This document shows, one piece after another, positions 12,838-24,180 of a stretch of DNA of 64,000 nucleotides. A program made the position numbers and the translations under genes. The notes beneath the pieces were generated by a model. That model saw only the letters and a list, made by a program, of their open reading frames with translations, searched no databases and was not told the DNA's origin. The stretch is from Allantophomopsis cytisporea (taxonomy: Eukaryota > Ascomycota > Leotiomycetes > Phacidiales > Phacidiaceae): positions 1,633,501 through 1,697,500 of the forward strand of contig CP103027.1 in the NCBI GenBank assembly GCA_024752435.1, given 5' to 3'. Each line of letters begins with the position of its first letter. The stretch's first letter is position 1.

Positions 12838-13223
12838 ACTCTCCGCTGCTGTGTAGGCGGATCGAACGTCTCTTCTACTGGGCGGACCGAGCATCTACTT
12901 CATACTGAAGTCGAGTGGCGTCTCCTGTAGTGAGCGGACGGGGCGTCCCCTCACATCTTCTGGTGTAGTGTAAGCCAGACTCTCCGCTGTTGCGTAGGCG
13001 GATCGAACGTCTCTGCTCGGCGCACCGTATCGAGTAAGTAGACGGGGCATCTCCTCGTGTCTCCCGGTATAGTGAACGCATTACTCTCCGCTGCTGTGTA
13101 GGCGGATCAAACGTCTCTCCTACTGGGCGGACCGAGCATCTGCTTCATACTGAAGTCGAGTGGCGTCTCCCGTAGTGAGTGGATGGGCATTTCCTCACAT
13201 CTCCTGGTGCTTCGTTTGCAGTA
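12838..13223 (+). repeat. imperfect three-copy tandem repeat (minisatellite-like)
   Basis: Three units begin with actctccgct at 12838, 12979 and 13083. Copies 1 and 3 match over ~140 bp including the internal tract gggcggaccgagcatct. Copy 2 is ~37 bp shorter through an internal deletion and is more diverged. The core gtaggcggatc plus aacgtctc is present in all three. The units are GC-richer than their surroundings and differ by scattered substitutions. The array lies just upstream of the orphan gene at 13550. Confidence 0.75.
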
Positions 13224-13549
13224 CAGTGTATGCCAGACATAACGTTTCGACTACCAACCTAACGATCAGATCATGGAGTTGAAGATGCTCTCGAGGCACA
13301 AAGTTTGGGTTGGTTGACATCCTGCACGACTTTGCGCAAGTGGTTTCATCTTCAAGTCTCTGCAATCTCTTGGTGTTATATTGTTTAATTTTATCTCTAG
13401 GTATTCCACTTTTTGTGAACCAAACGACGCTGTCATGTCCTCATTAAGGCCGACATCCAATTGCGTGAGCAAGCGCACACTTATTGAGTGGAAGGAGATT
13501 GGAATCAGGTAGTGTTTGCTACCTCGGGACCAAAGAAGATGACCTTCGA

Positions 13550-14795
13550 ATGACAATACGTCTTGATACGCAGTCAAGTGCTGAGTTGCTCCTTTGGTTC
13601 GAGCAATCCATCAGAGTCAAGCGAGATCGTTATTCAAAAAAACCTCGTCAGAAGTCTTTGTTCTTCGTCATCCAGGCAGATGTGTTTGATCACGGTAGCG
13701 AAGAGCCGTGTCTCTCTGTGCAACCTCCAGACAGCTTTGAGTGTCCACAGTCCACCAAGCTTGCTCTAGCTAGTGCCGATCTTGGCCCTGAAAACACGAT
13801 CTCCCGCCTACATTTCAGACTGCGTAGTACCGGCGATATGTATATGCCCAACACTGACTCGCCACTCATTCCCGTATCGGAAGCAGCCGCAGATGCGCTT
13901 GTCAATCTAAAATCGCTCTCCCAAACCAAAGATTTCTATGTATATTTTGCACACGAAGGAGAAGAATCTCTATGTATGAAGGAGCATGACAAACTACACT
14001 GTGAATCAGCACTTGCGACTTTGTGCAGTCAAGTCAGTGCGGGAAGAATGAAGAATCATACACTTGATTTCACCACCTGTACTAACTACAAGGATGGCAT
14101 GGCGTGCAATGCTTGGGACAACTTTGATTTACATCGAAGCCTGAACATCAGTGCCGGAAGCGCTTCCTCTACCTGTGTCGACAATTTACTTCCAGCTGCC
14201 TGTTTAGACCTACATCCCTCAAAGAAGCAGTCACATAGTACTCTCCCGGATATAGCGGAGTCCTTACATTTTCCACCACCTCAATATAATGATGAGAATA
14301 TTGAGACGGAAGATGAGGATAATCCTAACTATGACCATGCTGCGCCTGCTTACGAACCTGATTCAATAAGGAAGCGCAGAGCTAGTGTTATTTCAGAAGA
14401 TACCTCTGGTAAGCAATTCAGCCCTGCTTTCAAACTCGAAACTAATTTCTGAAGCCAATACCCATATTCACAACGGCTCTAAGCGAGTTCATTTCGAAGT
14501 GCCTACGGATGAAGGACCAACGCCAAGCACACGACACAAAAGTCATACTGGGTTGACCCGCTCGTCTAATGAGCGTCGCAAGAGTGCTAGCTCTGCTAGA
14601 CAATCAGCCAATCTTCGCACTCAGCTATATGACCATATCTTATGGCTAGATAAGATCGACTCGAATTTGTTAAAAGATTACGATACGGAGTTGTGGGATC
14701 TTGCTGGAGCAGTTACAAAGGGAGATGCGGATCAATTTCGGAGAATAAAGGCCGCCTGTATGACTGAAGTATTATGTAGCTTTAAAAGAATATAA
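13550..14795 (+). CDS. hypothetical orphan protein, two exons
   Basis: Exons 13550..14408 and 14455..14795, joined across a 46-bp gtaagc..gaag intron in phase, give about 399 residues. I recognise no domain. The N-terminal half is mixed and soluble, with a YVYFAHEGEE stretch. The middle is acidic (ENIETEDEDNPNYDH), followed by a basic patch RKRR that could be a nuclear signal. The C-terminus is helical and charged (LWLDKIDSNLLKDYDTELWDLAG). The frame is open upstream to 13484 but has no ATG there; 13550 is the first ATG in frame. A separate ATG-initiated frame at 13435-13508 ends at a possible donor but does not join in phase, so the 5' end may be incomplete or damaged. Confidence 0.5.
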
Positions 14796-15359
14796 GATCA
14801 TCTTAAACTACCTCCTTGTGATGCTTCTTGGGTGAAAGCTTGTATCAAGTGCGATCCTGGAGTATACAGAGTCGATGCAACTACGCACACACATACCCGG
14901 TACCAGAATGGGCAACATAGAGTCAGTTCGATTGCGCCGTCATAGCATTCAAATTTCATTGCAATCAAAAACATGTGCACATCTCGCCGTCCCCGATCAA
15001 TCATCTATGTGGTACACATTCCGACTCTTCTATACTTAGTGTTTGAGGATATCATCAGTATCATATTCATCAAGTATAGTCACAAGACGAGAAACGATTG
15101 CGCTTTTGGTTGGGGTGCCCATAACTTAATATCCGCGATTCTCAAGTCTTCGTCCTCAGCTAAAGGTAACCCTGCTCCCAACCCTGGTCGTCTTAGACCC
15201 GGACGAATATTTCTATACGAAGTTCAAACACGTGATATTATGGCCCAGCCACCCCAATTTAAGTTCTAGCATTTGATAAGACTAGTATGCTCATGACACT
15301 CTCCTAAAACTCAATCATTTTCAGGTTCAAGGCACGTACAAGTTTGTACGAGAGTTACA
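14796..15359. other. intergenic, no gene seen
   Basis: Short frames only, none with domain features. It contains the promoter of the beta-lactamase-fold gene. Confidence 0.5.
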
Positions 15360-16617
15360 ATGGACTATGATACTGTAGACTTTGCAACCAGGCTCTCTCA
15401 GGCAACCGCGTTAAATGATCGAGAGATCTTGGGTGCCATTGGTTTAGTAGTGGACAGGAATGGTGATTTTGGTTCTCTAGATTGGTCTTGTTTCTAGCTC
15501 ACATCTCATAGGAACCATCCTTTACCATAATGCATCAGGCTATCAGTCGCTAGCTCCTGATGCTTTGCCTATCGATCACAACAGTACCTTTGTTATGGCA
15601 TCAGCAGGAAAGTTCATCACTCATATCGCTGCTCTCCAATGTGTTGAACGGGGTCTAGTTACCCTGGACGAGCCAATATACACGCATATCCCCGAACTAG
15701 AAAACCTCGATGTATTATCGAGGAATGAAGGTTCAGATGCTTCTACCCAACCATTTCTACTCCGGCCTCGAACCAATAATATCACTCTCCGCCACCTCCT
15801 TTCACATTCAAGTGGGATTGATAATGAGTCAAATCCTATGGTGAGAGAATGGCGAAAATGTACAGGCCAAGATCCAAAAGAGGACTTTCATCCTATCGTA
15901 GATCGAGAATCCAACAATTACGCCCTGACTGCAGTCTGTTCTACGCCACTTCTCTTCGAGCCGGGAGAAGGATGGATGTATGGCGCAAGCATTGGATGGA
16001 CTGCTCTTCTCGTAGTGAGACTTGCGAAACAACGACTTGAGCCGTATACACAGGAGAATATCTTCAAACCACTCGGCATGACATCTTCGACATATTACCC
16101 TCAAGAGCATCCAGAGATCCTTTCAAGGCTGTTGAAGATGGTTAGACGAGATGGTGATCGTTTATTGCCAGTGAACTATCCGGTCAGAGACCTTGTTTCA
16201 AGTGTTCCGGATATGGCTATTCTATTTACCGACTTGATATCCACCGAATCCAAGATATTGAAGAAGGAACATATAGATCTTCTATTCCTGCCGCAATTCG
16301 CCCCCTCCAGCGCCGCTCGTGCATTCATCCGTCACGACACTGAGAATTATGCTGCTCCGGCTGGTATTCCGAGTCATATGACAGAGGCACCTGTGAATCA
16401 TAGTTTAGCTGCGCTGGTGGTAGAGGGGGAGTTACCGCTCTCACATATGCCCGCGGGAACAGTGACTTGGAATGGCATGCCAAATCTCATATGGGCGATG
16501 CATAAGGAGAAAGGATTGGGGATGATCTTCGCAACGCAACTCCTACCTGTAGACGATGAGAAGACCGTAGATCTCGCGATGACCTTCATGAGGGAGATGT
16601 GGGACAGATTTGGTTAG
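15360..16617 (+). CDS. beta-lactamase-fold serine hydrolase (class C / LovD-EstB-like)
   Basis: Two exons: 15360..15462 and 15512..16617 (49-bp intron), 402 residues. The family nucleophile and base sit in SAGK (Ser65, Lys68; SxxK motif). The second motif is the Tyr of MYGASIG (Tyr191), replacing the YxN of true penicillin-binding proteins, as in the class C esterase/transesterase group. No signal peptide is evident, so it is probably cytosolic. Fungal relatives include esterases and acyltransferases of secondary metabolism (LovD type, about 410 residues), but no polyketide synthase is nearby. I infer an ester hydrolase or acyl transferase of unknown substrate. Confidence 0.85.
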
Positions 16618-17025
16618 CTTGGGGAGGTGATATTGGTGATTCGCGCAGAATCATGATTTTTGATAAAAAAATCAGGGAATGCCACCAAAGTGATTCGTTC
16701 AACTTCATACATTCATATATTCGTGGACTTTAGTTCAATTTAGACACCAAAATACCTTTTTGCCTTTTGAAACCCCTATCAAATTGTGAGTACTGATCCA
16801 GCGGGTAACGGTAGCAGGAGCACTGTAATCCTGTAGGTCTGAGTCTTCTTGGGTTCTTGGAGAATGCGTCAAACTGGCGAATTGCATTTTTCCCAAAGGA
16901 CGACTTTGTTACGTGTCAAGTCTGTGAAACTTTCCAAATACAAGTGGTATATGCAAATATAGTCTATAACATCTAAAACATTCCTATACGCAAGTTGTGA
17001 CACGCAGGTCAGGTGAAATGTAATT
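16618..17025. other. intergenic between convergent genes, no gene seen
   Basis: Contains the 3' ends of the beta-lactamase-fold gene (+) and the phosphomannose isomerase gene (-). Nothing else is recognised. Confidence 0.5.
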
Positions 17026-18021
17026 TCATATAGGCCTTGGTGGTCTAGCAACAAGTAAATCGCCAGTACCCCGTAAGAGAAAGTCGCCATCTCCCCATGG
17101 AATGACAGTGGTTGTACCTTTTATTAGGGATTCTGAGTCATTACTGTGCGTAATGATCTGCATGTTACCTTTAAGGACAACAAGTATTGCAAATCCACGC
17201 CGACAATCGATCTCCCCGTCGACTTGATGACGTTCAATCTCAAAGTACTCATTGGATTCTGCTACAACCACACTTCCGAATGTGTTCTGGTTGGACACAA
17301 GTTTCAAGACCTGCCCTCTAGACCTTTCTTCCAATTCCACGGCCGTCAAAGCTCTTTGGAAGCCAATACCAAGATGACCATACAATGATCCATCAATCTC
17401 AAAATCACGCCATTCCAGCAATATAGAAAGATCTTCCGGCTCTTGTACTTCAACCAGCAGTATGCTTTCACCAATTGCATGTAGAAGACCTGGGGGAACA
17501 TAGACGGTTTGATGTGGTTCTACAGGAATCCTGTGCATCATTCCCAGGAGTGCATCAATATCTTGTGCTTCGACTAACTTTAGCATTTCAGACGCTGAGA
17601 TGGACTCGCGCAATCCGAGGAAGACCTCGCCCGGAGTTAAGATGTACCATGCCTCTGCTTTGCCATGCGAGAAGCCGATATTTGCTTTGGCCCAGTCCGC
17701 ATGAGGATGAGCGTGTACAGGCAATCGCTGGCCAGCATCAAGCAATTTGACCAATAGCTTTGTGTCAACGCCATAGGCCTTTAGATGATCAGGTCCAAGC
17801 CATGCTTGAGGGTCCTTCTTGATCTCATCTATCAAAAAAGAGCCATTCGGAAGTCTAGAGAGCCCGAGACTGCTGTGTCCACTGCAGCATGTTGTTGATG
17901 CTACCCAATCTTCCGGCTGTCGTGACCCCGAGGTTGCCTCTGAACGAAATTCGGAAATCTGTTTACCGCCTTTGTAGAAGCGATCTGGCAGCTGGTTGGA
18001 GGGCAAAACAATTGGAGGCAT
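17026..18021 (-). CDS. mannose-6-phosphate isomerase, type I (cupin fold)
   Basis: Single exon, 331 residues from MPPIVLPSNQ. The reaction is interconversion of fructose-6-phosphate and mannose-6-phosphate, feeding GDP-mannose synthesis. Zn ligands are placed at His103 and His105 (PVHAHPHADW), Glu123 (GKAEAWYIL) and His181 (GLLHAIGE), in the order expected for type I enzymes. It is shorter than classical fungal PMI (about 430-440 residues) and looks more like the short bacterial/COG1482 form. It may be a paralogue or a sugar isomerase with another substrate, possibly acquired horizontally. An upstream in-frame ATG (18090) would add 23 residues lacking conservation signal. No intron is seen, unlike most neighbours. 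Confidence 0.85.
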   Translation of the reverse strand: MPPIVLPSNQLPDRFYKGGKQISEFRSEATSGSRQPEDWVASTTCCSGHSSLGLSRLPNGSFLIDEIKKDPQAWLGPDHLKAYGVDTKLLVKLLDAGQRLPVHAHPHADWAKANIGFSHGKAEAWYILTPGEVFLGLRESISASEMLKLVEAQDIDALLGMMHRIPVEPHQTVYVPPGLLHAIGESILLVEVQEPEDLSILLEWRDFEIDGSLYGHLGIGFQRALTAVELEERSRGQVLKLVSNQNTFGSVVVAESNEYFEIERHQVDGEIDCRRGFAILVVLKGNMQIITHSNDSESLIKGTTTVIPWGDGDFLLRGTGDLLVARPPRPI

Positions 18022-18818
18022 CTCGACAGCGGAATGTCTTAGTGTGAGCAGGCGAAGAATTTCACTCAATCGGGCTATGAAAACCGACAACAGATCTAAT
18101 TTATCTTAGGCGACGAAGGAAAAAACAGCAGTGAACTGCTCTATCGCTTGTGAGTATGTTTAGATGGATTTCTAATCTTATAGACTTGGGTACAGCGCAG
18201 TGACATCGTATGTAATACTCGGAGAGATCAAATGGGGGATTCTGTACGTTACTAACGCGGGGTACAGTCATGCGGATATTGTATGAGGAATGTGCACGCG
18301 AGTCGCAGGGCGAAATCACTCTACAATAATGCCGTGATTATCAAGATGGAGAGAGAATGACTCACAACACTGTAAGCTACGACTCATATGTCTTCGATTA
18401 TAAGAGATTCCTCTCATATTGCTTAGGCGACGACTAAGGATTTCTAAGATGTGCAGCCCTTTTTTGCCATCAATTTCGCTATCTTCCAAGCTACTATATA
18501 AAAATCAGTTGTGATGACTGCATTGCTCACGATTGTATGATATTGATATGTTAAATCCAAACACAGAGCAATAGAATTGAAGAGAAAGGCTCTGTTGTAA
18601 TGTGTAAATGTAAAGTGCAAATAGAAAATCCCGCGGTTCACATCATAGCCCACACATGATCATATAGTACGTAACACGCAATTCCACCCTATATCATATC
18701 CATGTTCAAGAGCTTTTTATTTACTCACAATAGTCGTAACTTTTGCAATAGTTCCTGAACCTGAAGATCTATTCGCCAATCTATCATCGATGATATGCTC
18801 GATTGCCAGGAAAAGCCC
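18022..18818. other. intergenic, no gene seen
   Basis: AT-rich, only short frames. Promoter side of the isomerase gene and 3' side of the DUF952 gene. Confidence 0.5.
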
Positions 18819-19247
18819 TTAGACCAAGTGCACCCCCTTATCCCATCCACTTAATGCACCTCCACCAGCATCCCATCCCTCGCCACGCTCCCACTTCCCT
18901 ACACAATCGACCTCCTCCCTCCCAAGTTTCAACCCGTTGTACAGATGCGGGAACAGTCCCTCCCCGTCTCTGCTGCTATCATCATTTCCATCTGAACTTT
19001 GCGGTCCTCCAGGACTTTCCCACCGTATCTCCGCTGCAACGCGCGCGTACGGGATGCGCAAAATGTATACCTCACGCACGTCACTGAAGAACGCACGCAG
19101 CGTACCGAGCACCTGTGGAGCTGTCGACAGATGTACAAAGCCGTCTCCTGAGTCAAGAGGCGACACAGGCAATGCAGTGGGCAGAGGAGAGGGTGGGGCA
19201 GGAGGTGGGAGAATTTTGTAGATGTATGTGGGGGATTTGAATGACAT
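18819..19247 (-). CDS. DUF952 family protein
   Basis: Single exon, 142 residues from MSFKSPTYIYKIL. It shows the family pattern: N-terminal YIYKI strand, DGFVHLSTAPQV, then VYILRIPYARV, a WE pair, and FPHLYNGL near the C-terminus. Members are small cytosolic proteins found in bacteria and fungi; biochemical function is not established. The open frame extends 22 residues upstream, but the family N-terminus starts at this Met. A Pro-rich insert follows the first strand. No intron. Confidence 0.85.
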   Translation of the reverse strand: MSFKSPTYIYKILPPPAPPSPLPTALPVSPLDSGDGFVHLSTAPQVLGTLRAFFSDVREVYILRIPYARVAAEIRWESPGGPQSSDGNDDSSRDGEGLFPHLYNGLKLGREEVDCVGKWERGEGWDAGGGALSGWDKGVHLV

Positions 19248-20375
19248 TTTGTGTTGAGTTGTGTAAGGCGGAGATGGAGCTTGGACAGAGTTAGGATTTG
19301 AATGTCGTTGCAATGGTGGTGGGGCTCGGCGATTAGCGGGGATTCGGAAAATTAATGCACTGGTGACCCCACTATATCAATGTTCTATAGCCCGATCGCT
19401 CACACAAAAGAAAAATCTCGTGGCAGACTTCACTGCATATATTGATTTTGGTACTCTGATTATGTAGCTCTTAAGCTCTAACACTTCGTATATATTTAAT
19501 AGCATTCATGAACATGTAGTCACCCCGAAAAGGACGTATCGATTGAGATATGAAGCTTATTAATAAAAAATAGTTGTTAGTCAATCCCGCAAACCCAAAA
19601 CGCTGATCACTACAAATCTTGTTGTCAGCCTCCGAGGTTGGTGTTAGAATCACAAAATCTTTGGATTTGACAGATGCTAGTCTTCAAGTGATTATGGGAT
19701 GTGAAGAGTGGTAGTAACTATCATCGAGGAGAAAGAAATGGGGTTTGGGGATTTCATTTTCTAGTGATCGGCGCATCTTGAGATAGCTACTTATCATCTG
19801 GCACCATCATTGTACAGTGTTATTAGTTGGAACTCGCTACTACACAAAGCTGAAAAGGAGCATGGTAATATCGTGAAAGATATACATAACCATTTCTAGT
19901 TACATTTCATTTTACCAGATTAAGAATGTAATGTTCTTAATCATTAAGACTTGATAGATAAGAGGAAAACTAGTTACGAGCTGAAATTTGCTTAGGTGAT
20001 AACCCGTTCTATCCAGCAACGAATTGGTTATCGAATAGCTTTGCAAAGCGATCCATTCTTAGAAGATAGAACAACTCCGATTGGTCAGAGTCGACTGGAG
20101 AATTGAGGGTACTGTATTGTAATCCTCATCTGATATCGATATGGCTTGTACTGAGCCATAGCAAGTAGGCGCACCAATGCGTATTTATGTATCATGTCGC
20201 TCTGATCACATTGAGTATCGGAATTTGTTGGATACCGTATCAAGATTCTCGTTAATCTTCATATAAGCAAAGACCATCACAGACACTTTGCTTTTGAACC
20301 AATAGAGTAGGTAAAACACTTTGAAAAACCCGAGATTCTCTCTGATTATCTACCTATTGTATTAACCACGAAACT
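19248..20375. other. intergenic, no gene seen
   Basis: AT-rich and without coding signal on either strand. Confidence 0.5.
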
Positions 20376-20914
20376 TCAGGCCGCCTCATAGTTGCGAATG
20401 ACTGCCTCGACGTTGCTTCCAGCGGGATCAAGCGCGAACGCGGCATAGTAGCCAGGTCCGTAATTAGCCATGAACGAGGTCTGCGTTAGAATAAGTGCAG
20501 CAAATGTCGGATCGAGTCTCGAAATAGAAAAGAAAGAATGGTTGCAGACCTTGGACCTGGAGGACCATTGCAAGTACCTCCAGCCTTTACGGCAGCAGCA
20601 TGGAACGCATCAACGGCTTCTTTGTCTACGATTTCGTCAGTATACGAAACTTTTGCCAAAAAGCCGGGGGAGAGGGAGATGGATAGCTTTCCTTACCCTT
20701 CGCCCGAAAAGCTGTGTGCACGCCCTTATGCACACCTTCCTCTGAGCCACCAATCCAAAAGTCCACCGACGACTTGTCCGGACCAAGTCCCGCTGCTCTC
20801 TGACCAATTTTCAAATTGCAGTGTGTAGCCCAGGGGAGACAGCGCGGCGAGGTAGAAGGCCTTGGTTTTCTCGAATTCACTGGTGAGAACGACGACGCCA
20901 GTATGGTCGATCAT
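20376..20914 (-). pseudogene. VOC/glyoxalase-fold dioxygenase-like gene with two frame disruptions
   Basis: The N-terminus MIDHTGVVVLTSEFEKTKAFY is typical of the vicinal oxygen chelate (glyoxalase/bleomycin resistance) superfamily. The frame is lost near 20800-20815. The conserved continuation (GLGPDKSSVDFWIGGSEE) lies in another frame with no plausible intron between. An ordinary intron follows (gtaagg..gtag, about 20625-20695) into KEAVDAFHAAAVKAGG. A second gtctgc..acgcag intron leads into GYYAAFALDPAGSNVEAV, but the exon phases do not fit, so a second indel or unusual splicing is needed. Two disruptions suggest a decaying gene; sequencing error or a misplaced intron remain possible. If functional, it would be a small metal-dependent enzyme of about 130-140 residues. 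Confidence 0.65.
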
Positions 20915-22045
20915 GATGGTTTTGGGTTGGGGTCGATTTTGATAGTACTTGGAATGACCGGCTATAAAAAGATTTCATCAACCTATTATGATGCTTGGAA
21001 AGAAGTGACGGGAAAAGAAGTCGATAAGATTGAAACTTGTTACGAATGGCTATATATTGGGGCGTTCCTTAAGGTTAAATACCTTAATTTCACCTCAACC
21101 GAAGATCCGAGTTGGGGCTCAGAAAGTTCCGTAATCGTGACTCAAAAAGGTGACCTTTGATGTATCTTGGGGATCGTACGGAGACTTTCCGAAAGGTACA
21201 TTGGTTGTAAGCTCAAGCCATTTTATCTTGAAATATTTAAACCGTTTACGAATCCCTGATTTCCATAATCATATAAAAATTAAAACTGGGAGATATATTA
21301 GCTGTACATGGGATATGCCCGAGTTCATTTCTCGCGAGAAGGAAATTGTTGGAGGGTGATAAGTTGAAAATGAGAATGGTTTGGTGAATAAGTAGAATTT
21401 GGATTAAGATTTCGTGGTCAGAAATCTAAACTCTGCGATTCAATTACATGTTCTTCGTATACTCATTGATCGTTGCTAATACGAAGTGCTTACCGACTGT
21501 GAGTTATGAGAATGGCGCAGCGTGTAATGAACTGGGTAAGTGCAGTCCAGAAGTTCAAGTGGAACCAACTCCGTCCTTTAGAAGCAGTCACTAGCATAAT
21601 AGTCAGCGTCCCATTTGTTGAAGGCATAACTCGCTCGCCCAAACGTTTCTCAAAATTTCACTAACCATTAAGGTAATCCAATTGACTATGGGAGAAAAAT
21701 GGGCTGTACCTATAGTCAGGATCAATATATTTAAAGGATTAGTGGATATAATGGCCATTGGTTGGCATGCAGGGTTATAACTAGAGGGGTATTGGTCAGG
21801 AACTCTGCGAACACTCGCCAATGTATGCTACCTAATAAGGCATTACATACTGTGACCCTTACTGCGGGAACACCACAGTTTTCCACAGTTACTGGGCCAT
21901 CTTACGGTATAATGAAGCGACATTGAAGTGTAGACGCTATTTTTATACCTAGTTTTCGAGAATACATCTAGAAGCTTTCGACTCATCTCTCAATTCCCCC
22001 TGTATACTTCATTTTCACTCTTGTTTTAGACCAGAACATCAGCAC
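20915..22045. other. intergenic, no gene supported
   Basis: Short frames only. A plus-strand frame at 20816-21160 overlaps the VOC gene antisense and has no features. Confidence 0.45.
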
Positions 22046-22309
22046 ATGTCCAGTCGACAGGATTCATCATCAACTGAATCTAGGCAGCAACCAAGCGTGA
22101 TTGTATTCAAGTACTTGCAGAGGGTGTCATCTCAGCGAAGGAACCAGACGAAATCTATAACGAAACCCTTGGAACCCACCAGGAGACCTTATTCGATGAT
22201 GGATGGTAGGTTTATTCCGACCACCTTTTATTATGTTGCGCACTAACATCTTCTAGCTGTTAACCTGGACTCAGTTGCTTCTATTGAAGAAACCTATGCC
22301 AAGAAGTGA
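22046..22309 (+). CDS. small hypothetical protein, two exons (70 aa)
   Basis: Exon 22046..22205 starts with ATG and is Ser/Gln/Arg-rich. A 51-bp intron (gtaggt..ttctag, 22206..22256) restores frame to exon 22257..22309, which ends with a stop after SIEETYAKK. The protein is short, polar, with no signal peptide or domain. Support is only the clean splice pair and the CT-rich leader upstream. It ends about 120 bp before the YWTD-propeller pseudogene and could be a broken 5' part of another gene. Confidence 0.3.
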
Positions 22310-22426
22310 ATCCTACCTCAAGCTTTGACTGTAGATAGGCTGGAAAATAATTTTTTCAGTCAAGGGAAGCTGGGACATATAACTCCTAAAAGTGGAGGGC
22401 TGCTGCCAGCAACTGAAGGTACGGAA

Positions 22427-23366
22427 AAGCCATCATTTGAGCCAAGAATATTCGTCCTTGAGAACGGACTGTCTCTTCCATTGGGACCCAAAGTTCCGAC
22501 CAGCTTATTTCTGCTGGTCGCATTCTTAAGGTTTCCCCTGATGGAGAAGCTGTCCATGCAATCGTCGAGAAGCAAGGTCTTTTTATACCTGATGGTCTGG
22601 ATTACTTGAATTCCGATTATTGGGTTTACTGGACTTTGATGCGCGTACTATTTGTCAATGATGGAAGTATTATGTCTTACAAGTTGGATGGCAGTGACAT
22701 CAGAACGATACTGGACAAAGGCAAGATGCATACTCGGAAACAGATGATCATCGACCAAATGAACAACAAAATCTATGCCTCTAACCGGGAGGGTCTCCAA
22801 GTCATGCGGCGCAATTTGGATGGATCGGACCTCGAAAAGCATGTTCAGACGGGAGAATGGAAGAATGCTGCAACGCAGAAAGACATGACAAATTGGCGTG
22901 TGGAGTCGAAATATCGAACAGATATAAGGAGTTCTACTAGACTGAGAAAAGCCCTTCGGAAGCCGGGATGAGGCGGATTTTCAACGCGAAAATCCCATCC
23001 AGTGGATCAGGTCCAATATCACAGTCTGAGATTCAACTTTTGCTCAAGGACCTCCTTGAACCTATCGACTTGGAGTTTCATGAGCAGAGAGGAGTACTCT
23101 TCTAGACCGACAGAGCACGATTACCTCTTGGGAACACTTTGCATCAAGTAGCATTGGACGACATTGGTAATCCGACCACGGACAAATGCACGGTGGTCAG
23201 CCAAAACTTTGACGAGGCCGTTGGAACGAGACTTCATCATGACATTAACACCATATATATGACCGACCTGAGTGGTACAATCTCCTGGATTGATCTAAAA
23301 CCAGGCACTAAAACTGCTGTCCATCAAAATAAGAGCTGTTCCTTTTCAGGCGTAGTCGTTTCATAG
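22427..23366 (+). pseudogene. YWTD (LDL-receptor class B) propeller protein, nonsense-mutated
   Basis: Blade-like repeats are clear: GRILKVSPDGE, VFVNDGS/SYKLDGSDI, IDQMNNKIYASNREGL, MRRNLDGSDLE, then INTIYMTDLSGTISWID. This matches the fungal intracellular YWTD beta-propeller family. The first part reads in one frame to about 22900. After a frameshift the second part (AGMRRIFNAKIPSSGSGP, then LPLGNTLHQVALDDIG) runs in another frame with two TAG codons. One follows KEFY and the other follows GVLF, both where the family has the Trp of the YWT repeat. An upstream TGA also precedes the first blade. Several of these are single G-to-A changes, consistent with RIP. Confidence 0.7.
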
Positions 23367-24180
23367 AAGGATTGTTCGATCAATATTCTTTTTAATCCAG
23401 ATCACTTAAATTGGTAAGTCGAATTGAACATGGGGCTGTTCGAAACTTTGTTTGCGCACCGCTTTTGGCTAGTGGCAATATCGTTAGCCTATAACAGTCC
23501 TAAATCCTTTAAAATTTCTTAGAAACCTCGAAATAATGGCATCTTTAATGAAAAATCATCAGAGAAGAAGCTGTTCTCACGTCTTAATCTTAGTGCTTGA
23601 TCAGGATTTGCTCGTAGTCTTTTGTGAGCTTGATTTGAAATAGTTTCATTTCGTAAGTCTTCACACATACACACACCCATGAGTCCAACTATGCTGCCCG
23701 ACAGGATTTGCGAATGCATCTATTCAAACCCTAAGTTGCTTGATCATATCTGAACTATAGGAGCTGACGGGTAGCTGCACAGGCACCTATTCCTGCCTGT
23801 CAACCTGAGGTACTATTACCTCCGGTGTCTGGCTCGTTGTACACTTTCTCCAGACAGTATGACTAGCCCTAGTGCCCTCAGTTTCAATGCCTCCGTGTAT
23901 TTCATAGGCTTATAGAGTCTACTTGATCTCTTACTGACAGTTAGCAAATATGAAACGATTCTGTTCAATTGGCTAGCTGAGCTGTCTATTGAAGAGTACA
24001 GTGACTGATCCTTGAAGACGACTACACGCTCAAAATACTCGGCCATTGTCCAGATGGTCCGGCTTATGGTTGTACAGAATGTCTACCCAAAAGCGTTTGC
24101 CATAGTATTTAAATTGCGCGATATTTTCCTCCCCAAGGTGAATTCTCATCAATATTTATTGCGGTTGCAATCTGAAAACG
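23367..24180. other. intergenic, no gene seen
   Basis: No supported coding region. Promoter of the FAD oxidase gene lies at its right end. Confidence 0.5.
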
